From Spartobacteria bacterium AMD-G4 (GTDB lineage Bacteria > Verrucomicrobiota > Verrucomicrobiia > Chthoniobacterales > Terrimicrobiaceae): 43,864 nucleotides of DNA. The notes beneath the pieces are model-generated. The model did not search any database, was not told the DNA's origin, and was given only the letters and a program-made list of their open reading frames with translations. The translations under genes and the position numbers were made by a program. The stretch lies in contig NEUK01000066.1 of the NCBI GenBank assembly GCA_002290555.1, forward strand, positions 1 to 43,864. Direction: 5' to 3'. This document shows positions 18,400-26,343 of this stretch, one piece after another. Each line of letters starts with the position of its first letter. The stretch's first letter is position 1.

Positions 18400-18930
18400 C
18401 TACTTTTTTTCGTTCCACTTATTGACGAGACCGCTCATCTCACCGCCGAGTTCGCGGAGTTTGTGGATGTCGTGGACCATCTCGGCTCGGGAGAGCCCGG
18501 TGATGGAGTAATCCTTGCGGAGGTAGATTGCCTGCTCCGGACAGACCTCCTCACAGAGGCCGCAGTAGATACAACGGATCATGTCGATATCGAATGTCTT
18601 CGGGCGCTTCTCGACCTTGCTCCAGCGCTCATTTTCCGGGATTTCCTCGGGCTGGATGGTGATAGCACGAGGAGGACAAATAAATTCACAGAGTTGACAG
18701 CCCACGCATTTATCGCGCCCAAACTCGTTGCTCACGAGGGTCGGAGCGCCGCGATACCAATCGGGCATCTGGGCGTCCCACTTCTGCTCGGGGTATTGCA
18801 TGGTTACTTTCGTCTGCCCCGTGAGAAGGCGGAGCATGTGTTTGAGCGTGATAAAAAGACCTGCGACAATCGAAGGCAGGTAGATTTTTTCAGCCAATGT
18901 GAGGTGCGGGCGCGCAACGGTGTAAGCCAT
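18400..18930 (-). CDS. nuoI: NADH-quinone oxidoreductase subunit I (two [4Fe-4S] clusters)
   Basis: A 176-residue ferredoxin-like subunit with two CX2CX2CX3CP motifs: Cys75-78-81-85 (CVGCQLCEFICP) and Cys120-123-126-130 (CIYCGLCEEVCP). These ligate clusters N6a and N6b, which carry electrons from the peripheral arm toward quinone. An amphipathic N-terminal helix (LFITLKHMLRLLTG) is as expected. It is the first nuo gene of this block: nuoH, which usually precedes nuoI, is absent, and a coiled-coil/TPR gene lies 84 bases upstream. Confidence 0.95.
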   Translation of the reverse strand: MAYTVARPHLTLAEKIYLPSIVAGLFITLKHMLRLLTGQTKVTMQYPEQKWDAQMPDWYRGAPTLVSNEFGRDKCVGCQLCEFICPPRAITIQPEEIPENERWSKVEKRPKTFDIDMIRCIYCGLCEEVCPEQAIYLRKDYSITGLSRAEMVHDIHKLRELGGEMSGLVNKWNEKK

Positions 18931-19014
18931 AAAGGAAATTTGTTTCTAACAATGTTCGCTGCGCAAGGCAACTTTGGACTCACATTTTTTCGCAGATCCA
19001 AGCCGAACGAGGAT

Positions 19015-21105
19015 TCAAGGCACCGGCTGAATCAACGAGAGGCGGCGCTCGAGGGAGAGATCGGGCTCGGCACCAAGAACCTTGGCTTTTTCGTAATGCC
19101 TCTTGGCGAGTTGAAGCGAGGGGGGCTCGGAATTGGCATACATGACGGCGAGGTTGAAGTGGGCGTTCGCGTAATTGGGATTGAGGGAGAGGCTTTCGCG
19201 GAAGGATTCCTCCGCCTTGGCGGTGTCGCCTTTTTTTCCAAGGGCGATCGCGAGATAGTTGTGGGCAATTTCATTCTTGGGATCGAGCGGAATGGCGCGT
19301 CTGAGGAGCTCTATCGCATCGTCGAAGCGACCCTGACGGCAACTGACATTGGCCAAATTGACCAAGACAAAAACATCGTCTTTATTAAGGCTGAGGGATT
19401 TTTCAAGGGCGACCTTGGCGGCCGAAAGTTTGTCCAGCTCGATCTGAATGACGCCGAGATTCGCAAGGGCGAAGTGGTTTGAAGGGTCGTTATCAACTAC
19501 CTGTTGGTATTTTTTTTCCGCATCCGTGAAGCGGCGCAGCCTCACGAGTTCTGAAGCCTCCATAACGAGCTTCTTGGAATCCTCCGAAAGTTCATTGGCA
19601 CCTCCCGATGATTTGGCTTGAGGAGGATTATCGGATTTGACCGCCACAAGGGATAATCCATCCCCGTCACTTTGGGGGGCTCTGAGGAGCAAGATTGGCT
19701 CGTTCAAGCGAATCTGCTCTTCTTTCCTCACGATAGGAGGAGGATTTGAAAGGATGCCAAGCGAGGAGGCGAGGGCCTCGGATTGCACTTGAAGGCGCTG
19801 AAGCTCGTTTTCCAGATCCGAGACTGCCTGAGCGCGCTCGGTTTGTTCGGTGATCTGGCGAATGACGATTTGCCGCAGGAGTTGGCTCTCGGAGTAGAGG
19901 CGCTCTTGCTCCTCGCTTGGTGTGGGATTCAGGCGAAGGCGTGCGAGCTCCCCGGTGGCCTCATCGAGTTGCGCGGAGAGGGATTTAACACTCGCATCTC
20001 GAGCGGCCAAGTTCTGGCGGGAGGCATCAAGTCGATCCTGCAGTAAACCCAACTCCTGCCGAAGGCCATCCGACTCGGCTTTTGTGAGGCCACCAGAGTT
20101 GGATATTTCGGCGAGTTTCTTTTCAGAGACAGCCACTTTTTGAGCCAGAGTTTCGTTCTCCGACTCGATTTTGGCGAGACGCTCGAGATCGGATTTTTGC
20201 GCCGCAATCTCTTTTTGAAGTGAGGCGTTTTGCTCTCTGAGTCGTTTGGCTTCCGCAGAGGTATCCTTGAGGGTCTTGACGCGACTGAGTGCCGTGTTGC
20301 GCTCGCCGGCCACATTGCGACGGTCCTCATCGGTGGCCGCAAGGACTTTTTTGATTCCCGTGATGTAATCAGCGGCTCGTTTAAGTTTTTCAACGAGGCG
20401 CGCGTTGTTCTCATCGGCCACCTCGTTCTCGGCCTCGAGGGTGGCAATGCGCCCGGAAAGCGCTGCGATTTTTTTATCCGTTGGCTCGCCGACTTTTTTC
20501 TGGAGCTCATCCCGCTCCTTGGCGATATTTTTGAAGGCCTCATCGGCCTGGGCCAGCTCCATTCTGCTGTTGGCAAGTTCGCCCTCCATTTTCTGGCTCA
20601 ACTTTTTTTCCGTAGAGAGGGATTTTTTGAATTCCTCAATCTGTCTCTGGAGGCTCTCGATCTGCTGACGATCCGAATTGGACGGGGGAGCGGATATCTT
20701 TACGGCCGTCTCGCCGCCTTGCCGTGGGCGGGTGCGGACGAAAGGCTCGGGAATATCGATTTCAAAGCCACGCGTGGGCAGTGGATCACTGTAGTCTGGA
20801 AGTTTCTCGGGTTCTGCGGCAATGACCACGCGGAGGCGTTCAATATTTTGCTGGGCCTTGCGCATGCGGAAATTCACCACCATTTCCTGCCAGGATGGGT
20901 CCTCCTTCCGAATTTGCTCTAAAATCGCAACAGTCGATGCGTAGGAGTTCATGGCGTCCCTCACACGGCCATCTTTTTCCATATTCTCGCCGGATTGATA
21001 ATTTTGATAAGCTTTGAGGAAAAGACCTGAGGGGTCGTTTGCATACACTGCAATCACTGACACGAACAGTGCCGTGGCGGAAATCACGAGGAGGCGGAAG
21101 ATCAT
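19015..21105 (-). CDS. Secreted coiled-coil and TPR protein
   Basis: A 696-residue protein with a signal peptide (MIFRLLVISATALFVSVIAVYA, cleavage near ANDP). A short N-terminal helical repeat is followed by a Pro-rich linker (about 105-140), a long heptad-rich coiled coil (about 145-460, very rich in Glu, Lys, Gln and Leu), a Pro/Ser-rich linker and at least four C-terminal TPRs (about 525-690, e.g. FALANLGVIQIELDKLSAAKVALEKSL and NAHFNLAVMYAN). It is probably periplasmic and scaffolding; no enzymatic motif is visible. ATG 21105 was chosen because it opens the signal peptide; the frame extends to 21129. It is divergent from the gene at 21203 and 84 bases before nuoI. Confidence 0.75.
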   Translation of the reverse strand: MIFRLLVISATALFVSVIAVYANDPSGLFLKAYQNYQSGENMEKDGRVRDAMNSYASTVAILEQIRKEDPSWQEMVVNFRMRKAQQNIERLRVVIAAEPEKLPDYSDPLPTRGFEIDIPEPFVRTRPRQGGETAVKISAPPSNSDRQQIESLQRQIEEFKKSLSTEKKLSQKMEGELANSRMELAQADEAFKNIAKERDELQKKVGEPTDKKIAALSGRIATLEAENEVADENNARLVEKLKRAADYITGIKKVLAATDEDRRNVAGERNTALSRVKTLKDTSAEAKRLREQNASLQKEIAAQKSDLERLAKIESENETLAQKVAVSEKKLAEISNSGGLTKAESDGLRQELGLLQDRLDASRQNLAARDASVKSLSAQLDEATGELARLRLNPTPSEEQERLYSESQLLRQIVIRQITEQTERAQAVSDLENELQRLQVQSEALASSLGILSNPPPIVRKEEQIRLNEPILLLRAPQSDGDGLSLVAVKSDNPPQAKSSGGANELSEDSKKLVMEASELVRLRRFTDAEKKYQQVVDNDPSNHFALANLGVIQIELDKLSAAKVALEKSLSLNKDDVFVLVNLANVSCRQGRFDDAIELLRRAIPLDPKNEIAHNYLAIALGKKGDTAKAEESFRESLSLNPNYANAHFNLAVMYANSEPPSLQLAKRHYEKAKVLGAEPDLSLERRLSLIQPVP

Positions 21106-21205
21106 TTCAAAGCAAGCGAAAGACCACACACAATGCCCGATGACGCGAGGGATATCAACCGGAATAAAGACTCCAACGAGGCAAAATCGGCCTTGCCTTG
21201 AAATG
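21103..21205. repeat. Imperfect inverted repeat spanning two divergent start codons
   Basis: CATTTCAAAGCAAGC (21103-21117) and CCTTGCCTTGAAATG (21191-21205) are inverted copies with 13 of 15 positions matching, 73 bases apart. Each arm contains the ATG of one of the two divergent genes, preceded by TTGAA. It could be a shared operator or a chance result of similar start contexts. Confidence 0.45.
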
Positions 21206-21487
21206 GCTGCGAGCGATGATTGGAGGATGATTGAGTTGGAAATTTATGCTGCAGGTGTTCGCCAGCCCGAAAAAATGCTGGGCTTGGCTCTGGAGCTGGA
21301 TGTGATTCCAAATCTCTGCTATAAAATCGATACGAACCACGACATCGTCTACATGGAATTTTCTCGCGATGTGCCGTCGGTGACTAATTTAGAAGCCCTT
21401 TTTCTTAAACTCGGTCTCGAGGCTCTCTTGGTAGGCCAACCGCCTCCGAAAGCCGATTCACCTCAAAAGACTCAGCGTATCTACTAA
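21203..21487 (+). CDS. Small ACT/NIL-like protein upstream of mlaE
   Basis: A 94-residue soluble protein. The order ELEIYAAGV - helix (EKMLGLALELDV) - NLCYKIDTNHDIVYMEFS - helix (TNLEALFLKLGLEAL) resembles a beta-alpha-beta-beta-alpha ACT/NIL ligand-binding fold; this is a pattern judgement, not a family assignment. The start is uncertain: ATG 21203 (no Shine-Dalgarno, inside the inverted repeat), ATG 21227 (GGAGG directly adjacent) or TTG 21236 (GGAGG nine bases upstream). It ends 19 bases before mlaE and is likely co-transcribed with the Mla genes. Confidence 0.65.
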   Translation: MAASDDWRMIELEIYAAGVRQPEKMLGLALELDVIPNLCYKIDTNHDIVYMEFSRDVPSVTNLEALFLKLGLEALLVGQPPPKADSPQKTQRIY

Positions 21488-21506
21488 CCCCCCGGCAGCG
21501 ACCGAC

Positions 21507-22295
21507 ATGCCAATTATTGGTTTTTTTTTGAATTTATACCGAGATTTCCTGACATTTTTGGGTCAGGTCGCGATGTTGGCGGGTGAAACAATCCTCTCGA
21601 TCGTCTGCGGTCGTATTCGACTGAAGCTGGTCATCCAGCAGATTGCGGAGATTGGATTCCGCTCCCAACTGGTGGTTATTGTCACCGGAGGTTTCACGGG
21701 TGCGGTCTTCACGGCGCAGGCCTATTTTCAGTTTGCGACCCTGAACATGGAAACGGCAGTCGGCCCTGTGGTCGCAGTCTCGATGTTCCGCGAACTCGGT
21801 CCGGTGCTGGCGGGCCTGATGGTTGCGGGACGGGTGGGTGCCGCCATGAGCGCGGAGATCGGCACCATGCGAGTCACGCAGCAGATCGACGCGCTGCGCG
21901 CCTTGGCAGTGAACCCGGTCGACTACCTTGTGGTGCCCCGTGCCTTGGCGATGTTTGTTTCCATGCCATTTCTGGTAGTCGAGTGCGTGGGCTGCGGGAT
22001 CATTTCCAGCTATTATGTGGGGGTAAATGTTCTGAATATTTCGGGCGTTTACTTCCTCGCCAACACTCAGAAATTCGCTGATTCCAGTGATATCGTCATG
22101 GCCTTGGTGAAGGGATTTTTCTTCGCAGGCGTCATTGTTTTCATCAGCTGCCGAGAGGGGTTGAACGCCAAGGACGGAGCGGTGGGAGTGGGACGCGCCA
22201 CGACAAGCACCGTTGTCAATTGCTCGCTGGCCATCCTTGTCGCAAACTTCTTTCTCACCATGGCCCTGAATATCCTGTTCCCTGCCGGCCAATGA
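21507..22295 (+). CDS. mlaE: MlaE-type phospholipid ABC transporter permease
   Basis: A 262-residue permease of the MlaE/YrbE family with five to six helices. Family marks are FTGAVFTAQAYFQF, GPVLAGLMVAGRVGAAMSAEIGTMRVTQQIDALRALAVNPVDYLVVPR (the GTM-x-x-x-Q-IDAL coupling helix) and VGVGRATTSTVVNCSLAILVANFFLT. It forms the inner-membrane part of an MCE lipid transporter. The stop overlaps the mlaF start (ATGA). Confidence 0.93.
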   Translation: MPIIGFFLNLYRDFLTFLGQVAMLAGETILSIVCGRIRLKLVIQQIAEIGFRSQLVVIVTGGFTGAVFTAQAYFQFATLNMETAVGPVVAVSMFRELGPVLAGLMVAGRVGAAMSAEIGTMRVTQQIDALRALAVNPVDYLVVPRALAMFVSMPFLVVECVGCGIISSYYVGVNVLNISGVYFLANTQKFADSSDIVMALVKGFFFAGVIVFISCREGLNAKDGAVGVGRATTSTVVNCSLAILVANFFLTMALNILFPAGQ

Positions 22296-23047
22296 TGAAT
22301 GCTCCACTCATCCAAGTCCGAAATCTGGTTCAAAAAATCGGAACTCAGGAAATCCTCAAGGGCCTGACATTGGACATCCACAAAGGCGAAACGCTTGTCT
22401 TGCTGGGAAAGAGCGGCGGAGGGAAAAGCGTGTTTTTGCGGCACCTGATCGGCCTCATGCGTCCTGTTTCGGGAAGTATTTTATTCGAGGGCCAGGAGAT
22501 TACAAAACTCAAGGAACGCGAACTCGAACCGATTCGCAGAAAGATCGGCATGCTTTTTCAAGATGGGGCGCTCTTCGACTCGATGAATGTTTTCGATAAT
22601 GTCGCATTTCCCGTGCGCGAGCGCGGCGAACGAAATCCAGTCGTGATCCGCAGGAAGGTTGAGGAATCACTGGCCATGGTCAATATGGGCGGACACGACA
22701 AAAAAATGCCGGTCAACCTGAGCGGAGGCATGCGCAAGCGGGTCGCTCTCGCAAGGGCGATCATCTCACCGCCGGCTGTCATCCTCTACGACGAGCCCAC
22801 AGCAGGGTTGGACCCCATCGTCTCCGACAGCATCAACAAACTCATCCGCCGTCTGCAGGCCGAGCTACATGTCACATCGATCGTCGTGACCCACGACATG
22901 GTGAGCTGCAACCACATCGGCGACCGGGTGGCTCTGCTGAGCGAAGGACGCATCTATTTCACGGGAAATACAGAAGACCTTCGCACAGCCACAGACCCGG
23001 TGGTCCGAGATTTTGTGGATGGCAGGTCGGGAGAAACCATTTATTGA
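22292..23047 (+). CDS. mlaF: MlaF-type phospholipid ABC transporter ATPase
   Basis: A 251-residue ATPase. Walker A is GKSGGGKS (39-46), the Q-loop is in MLFQDGALFDSMNVFDNVAFPV, the signature is LSGGMRKRVALARAI (the LSGGM form typical of MlaF), Walker B is ILYDEPTAGLDP and the H-loop is VTHD. It energises lipid movement between the inner and outer membrane. Two consecutive ATG codons (22292 and 22295) follow the mlaE stop; the first overlaps it. Confidence 0.94.
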   Translation: MMNAPLIQVRNLVQKIGTQEILKGLTLDIHKGETLVLLGKSGGGKSVFLRHLIGLMRPVSGSILFEGQEITKLKERELEPIRRKIGMLFQDGALFDSMNVFDNVAFPVRERGERNPVVIRRKVEESLAMVNMGGHDKKMPVNLSGGMRKRVALARAIISPPAVILYDEPTAGLDPIVSDSINKLIRRLQAELHVTSIVVTHDMVSCNHIGDRVALLSEGRIYFTGNTEDLRTATDPVVRDFVDGRSGETIY

Positions 23048-23057
23048 GGAGACAAGC

Positions 23058-23927
23058 ATGAGCAGCGAAGACAAAGGCACACAAATCAAAGTAGGTCTAT
23101 TCATCCTGATCGGTCTCTTGACCGTGGGAATGATGGTCATTTATTTCGGAAGGCTCGGGGAGGGATTCTCGAGCTACTACAATGTCAAGGTGGAGTTCAC
23201 TAATGCCAGCGGGCTTCTGAGAGGTTCTGAGATCTTGCTGGCGGGAGCCAAGGTAGGGCGCATCACGAACGAGCCAGTTATTCTTCCGGACATGCGAGGC
23301 GTCTATGTGGATGTCCGCATTTTGGATCAGGTCAAGATACCTGTCGGGAGCAAATTTTCCATCGGTAGCTCCGGCCTCCTCGGCGATAAATACATCGAAA
23401 TTTCGCTCGATGGAGCAGGGGCAGAAAAAGGATTCATCAAAGCCGGTGATGTTCTCAAGGGCAGTGAAAGCGGCGGCGGCATCGCCGGCATGGCGGAAGG
23501 CGCTGGAGCATTGATCGGCGACCTCCGGACCACTGTGGGAAACATCAACGCCGTGGTGAAAAAGCTCGACTCGACCATTCTTTCCAAAGACGAGCTGGCC
23601 TCGATTTCCGCAACGATGAAAAATCTTGAAACCGCCACTGGGCGAATCGCCGATGCGTCCAAGCAATTTGACACCACCATGGCGAGCGGAAAAGCGACGA
23701 TGGACTCAGCCAAAAAAGCAGCCGACGAGCTTCAGCAAACCCTTTCTGCGATTCACAAGCTCGTCGACCAAGCCAAATCGGGAAGTGGCGTGCTCGGCAC
23801 TCTCATCAGCAACCGCGAAATGGCAAACAACCTTCGCGCCCTTGTGTTGAACCTCCGGAAGCATGGGATTCTTTGGTATAAAGACACAAACGCACCTGCC
23901 CCGGCTGGCGATAAAGTGGAGCCTTGA
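23058..23927 (+). CDS. mlaD: MlaD-type MCE-domain lipid-binding protein
   Basis: A 289-residue protein with one N-terminal membrane anchor (about 10-30), an MCE domain (about 38-115: YYNVKVEFTNASGLLRGSEILLAGAKVGRI and the GSSGLLGDKYIEI motif) and a helical C-terminal region (about 150-260) ending in a Pro/Ala-rich tail. It is longer than E. coli MlaD (about 183 residues), the extra length being the C-terminal helices. ATG 23058 has GAGGAG seven bases upstream. No mlaB or mlaC follows; the next gene is metabolic. Confidence 0.92.
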   Translation: MSSEDKGTQIKVGLFILIGLLTVGMMVIYFGRLGEGFSSYYNVKVEFTNASGLLRGSEILLAGAKVGRITNEPVILPDMRGVYVDVRILDQVKIPVGSKFSIGSSGLLGDKYIEISLDGAGAEKGFIKAGDVLKGSESGGGIAGMAEGAGALIGDLRTTVGNINAVVKKLDSTILSKDELASISATMKNLETATGRIADASKQFDTTMASGKATMDSAKKAADELQQTLSAIHKLVDQAKSGSGVLGTLISNREMANNLRALVLNLRKHGILWYKDTNAPAPAGDKVEP

Positions 23928-23954
23928 CCGTGGATTTTTTCAACCTGAGAGCGT

Positions 23955-23982
23955 TTGACTTGATGCCCAACCAAACTAAACT
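23955..23982 (+). promoter_or_regulatory. Possible sigma-70-type promoter before the phosphatase-SHMT gene
   Basis: TTGACT (23955-23960), a 16-base spacer and TAAACT (23977-23982) lie in the 67-base gap after mlaD. A start site six to eight bases after the -10 would leave almost no leader before ATG 23995, and no good Shine-Dalgarno is present. This is a hand-spotted match only. Confidence 0.3.
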
Positions 23983-23994
23983 GCGTCACAAGAA

Positions 23995-25719
23995 ATGAGC
24001 CAGAAACAGAAGCGAGCCGTTTTATTCATCTGCACGGGGAATGTCTGTCGAAGCCCGATGGCAGAGGCATTGTTTCGCAAAATGTCCTCAGGGTGGGATG
24101 ATCTGCATGTCTTCTCAGCGGGCTTGAGCGCACCACAGGGGGCACCCGCCAGCCGCGATGCGGTGGATGTCCTTGCCGAACAGGGGGTGGACCTCTCGAA
24201 ATTCCGCAGCCAACCGCTCACCGAAGACCTGCTTGTAAAGGCATCCCACATTTTTGTTATGACCCGCGAACACGAGCGCTTGGTGGACATGTTTTACCCC
24301 GAATACATGCACAAGGTCCGCCTGCTCCGCTTCGACGAAAAGGGGGCTCCAGATGTGCCAGACCCGATTGGCCAAGGCCGCGCGGTCTACGCCGAGTGTA
24401 AACTCAGCATCGAGCGGGCCCTGCCATCCGTATTACGAATGATCAACCAAAAATCCATGACGACAACCGAAGAATCCCCAACAGGTCTTTCCGCACTCGC
24501 TGAAACCGATCCCGAAATAGCGGCAGCCATCGACAAGGAATACAAGCGTCAATTTGAGCACATCGAGCTCATCGCTTCTGAAAATTTCACCAGCAGATCC
24601 GTCATGGAAGCACAGGGCTCCTGTCTGACCAACAAGTATGCGGAGGGCTACCCAGGCCGCCGCTGGTATGGCGGCTGTGAATATGTGGACATCGTGGAAA
24701 CACTTGCCATCGATCGTGCGAAGAAACTCTTCGGAGCTCAGCACGCCAATGTGCAGCCCCACAGCGGCAGCCAAGCAAATATGGCCGTCTATTTCAGCGT
24801 TCTGACGCCCGGCGACAAGATTCTCACCATGGATCTGGCCCACGGTGGCCACCTCACCCACGGCCACAAAGCCAACTTTTCGGGCAAATTCTACGAGGTG
24901 CACCACTACGGCGTGAATCGGGAGACCGAGCTGATCGACTATGACGCCCTCGCCCGCCAAGCCGAGGAGGTGCGTCCCAAAATGATCACCGCAGGCGCGT
25001 CGGCCTACCCCCGCATTATCGATTTCCAGCGCATGCGCGAAATCGCCGATGCTGTGGGAGCCTACCTTTTCGTGGACATGGCCCATATCTCGGGACTCGT
25101 CGCAGGCGGCGCTCACCCTTCGCCATTTCCTGTTGCGGACTTTGTCACGACAACCACTCATAAAAGCCTGCGCGGCCCGCGCGCTGGTCTTGTCATGTGC
25201 AAGGAGGAATTTGCCAAGAAAATCGACGCCCAAGTGTTTCCAGGCGTCCAAGGCGGTCCACTCATGCAAGTCATCGCTGCAAAAGCGGTTTGTTTCAAAG
25301 AGGCCCTGCAACCCGACTTCCAAGTCTATGCTCGCCAGGTCGTGAACAATGCAAAATCCCTCGCAGCCAGGCTCTCGAAACTTGGCCATCGCATTGTCTC
25401 GGGAGGCACGGACAACCACGTCCTCCTCGTTGACCTTCGCCCGGCGGGACTCACTGGCGCAGAAGCCTCCCTCGTTCTCGATAAGGCGGCCATCACGGTG
25501 AATAAAAATGCGATTCCGTTCGACACCGAGTCGATCATGAAAACAGGCGGCATTCGCATCGGCACTCCCGCCATGACGACCCGTGGACTCCGCGAGGACG
25601 ACATGATGCAGGTGGCCGACTTCATTCACACAGCACTCGACGCACGGAACGACGACCATCGCCTTGCCGCTCTCCGCCGCGAGGTGACGGCTTTCACGGC
25701 GCGTTTTCCGCTACCCTGA
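23995..25719 (+). CDS. glyA: Fusion: low-molecular-weight protein phosphatase + serine hydroxymethyltransferase (GlyA)
   Basis: A 574-residue single frame. Residues 1-148 form a complete LMW phosphatase: active loop CTGNVCRS (Cys13 to Arg19, CX5R) and the general-acid Asp in VPDPIGQG near 120. Residues 155-574 form a full-length [69 protein letters not shown] and the PLP lysine Lys390 in [18 protein letters not shown] converts serine and tetrahydrofolate to glycine and 5,10-methylene-THF. The loop position that is Thr in the arginine phosphatase YwlE is Val17 here, so phosphotyrosine-like specificity is at least as likely. Internal ATGs at 24439 (codon 149) and 24457 (codon 155) lie exactly at the junction, so a separate SHMT could also be made. 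Convergent with aroK, 11 bases away. Confidence 0.93.
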   Translation: MSQKQKRAVLFICTGNVCRSPMAEALFRKMSSGWDDLHVFSAGLSAPQGAPASRDAVDVLAEQGVDLSKFRSQPLTEDLLVKASHIFVMTREHERLVDMFYPEYMHKVRLLRFDEKGAPDVPDPIGQGRAVYAECKLSIERALPSVLRMINQKSMTTTEESPTGLSALAETDPEIAAAIDKEYKRQFEHIELIASENFTSRSVMEAQGSCLTNKYAEGYPGRRWYGGCEYVDIVETLAIDRAKKLFGAQHANVQPHSGSQANMAVYFSVLTPGDKILTMDLAHGGHLTHGHKANFSGKFYEVHHYGVNRETELIDYDALARQAEEVRPKMITAGASAYPRIIDFQRMREIADAVGAYLFVDMAHISGLVAGGAHPSPFPVADFVTTTTHKSLRGPRAGLVMCKEEFAKKIDAQVFPGVQGGPLMQVIAAKAVCFKEALQPDFQVYARQVVNNAKSLAARLSKLGHRIVSGGTDNHVLLVDLRPAGLTGAEASLVLDKAAITVNKNAIPFDTESIMKTGGIRIGTPAMTTRGLREDDMMQVADFIHTALDARNDDHRLAALRREVTAFTARFPLP

Positions 25720-25730
25720 GCCCTCTCCCT

Positions 25731-26258
25731 TTAGGATCGCTGGGCCTGTATGCGCATCGCTTGATCGAGCACCTTGCGTGCGGCTTCCTCTTGTTCGACC
25801 TCGCTCGAGTCAAAGCGGAAGTCGGCGATGGCTTCATAGGCAGACCTCCGCGATGAGAGGAGTTGGTCGAAGGTTTCGCGCGGGTTCGGCGTTTGCAGGA
25901 GCGGACGCTTGCCGCTGCGAATGGCCCGCTCAAAGAGAACGTCCGGTGAGGAATCGAGCCACACAATAATCCCAATTTTTTTGAGAGCCGCACGATTGGC
26001 CTCACGCAGAATAGCTCCCCCTCCGCTGGAGAGAACCATACCGGCGACACCCACCAGATCCGCCAACACCCGCTGTTCGATGTCGCGAAACCCCTCCTCG
26101 CCGCATTTGGCAAAGATTTCCGGGATACTCCGCCCCTCGGCCTTGGCCACCAACTCATCCGAGTCGACGAAGCGATGTCCCGTGAGACTGGAAAGCCTTC
26201 GCCCGACACTTGATTTCCCGCAGCCCATGAACCCGATGAGAACAAAATTTGGCAACAT
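25731..26258 (-). CDS. aroK: Shikimate kinase
   Basis: A 175-residue P-loop kinase. Walker A is GFMGCGKSS (9-17); the shikimate-binding residues are Asp34 (VDSDELV), Arg58 (GFRDIE) and the Gly triplet 79-81 (SSGGGA); the lid contains RSGKRPLL; and SRRSAYEAIADF carries the C-terminal adenine/shikimate arginine. It phosphorylates shikimate at O3 in the chorismate pathway. No other aro gene is in the window. Divergent from the M24 peptidase across 85 bases. Confidence 0.94.
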   Translation of the reverse strand: MLPNFVLIGFMGCGKSSVGRRLSSLTGHRFVDSDELVAKAEGRSIPEIFAKCGEEGFRDIEQRVLADLVGVAGMVLSSGGGAILREANRAALKKIGIIVWLDSSPDVLFERAIRSGKRPLLQTPNPRETFDQLLSSRRSAYEAIADFRFDSSEVEQEEAARKVLDQAMRIQAQRS

Positions 26259-26343
26259 GGAGCGATTCTCTCACAGCCTTGCGGCGGCTGAAATCATTTT
26301 GACTCCCGCTGGCATTTCCCGAAGCGGTCGCTATGGTGGAGCC

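Noticed and set aside
24433-25659. 408-codon minus-strand open frame opposite the SHMT half
   Set aside because: SHMT on the plus strand is unambiguous; the antisense protein matches no family I know.
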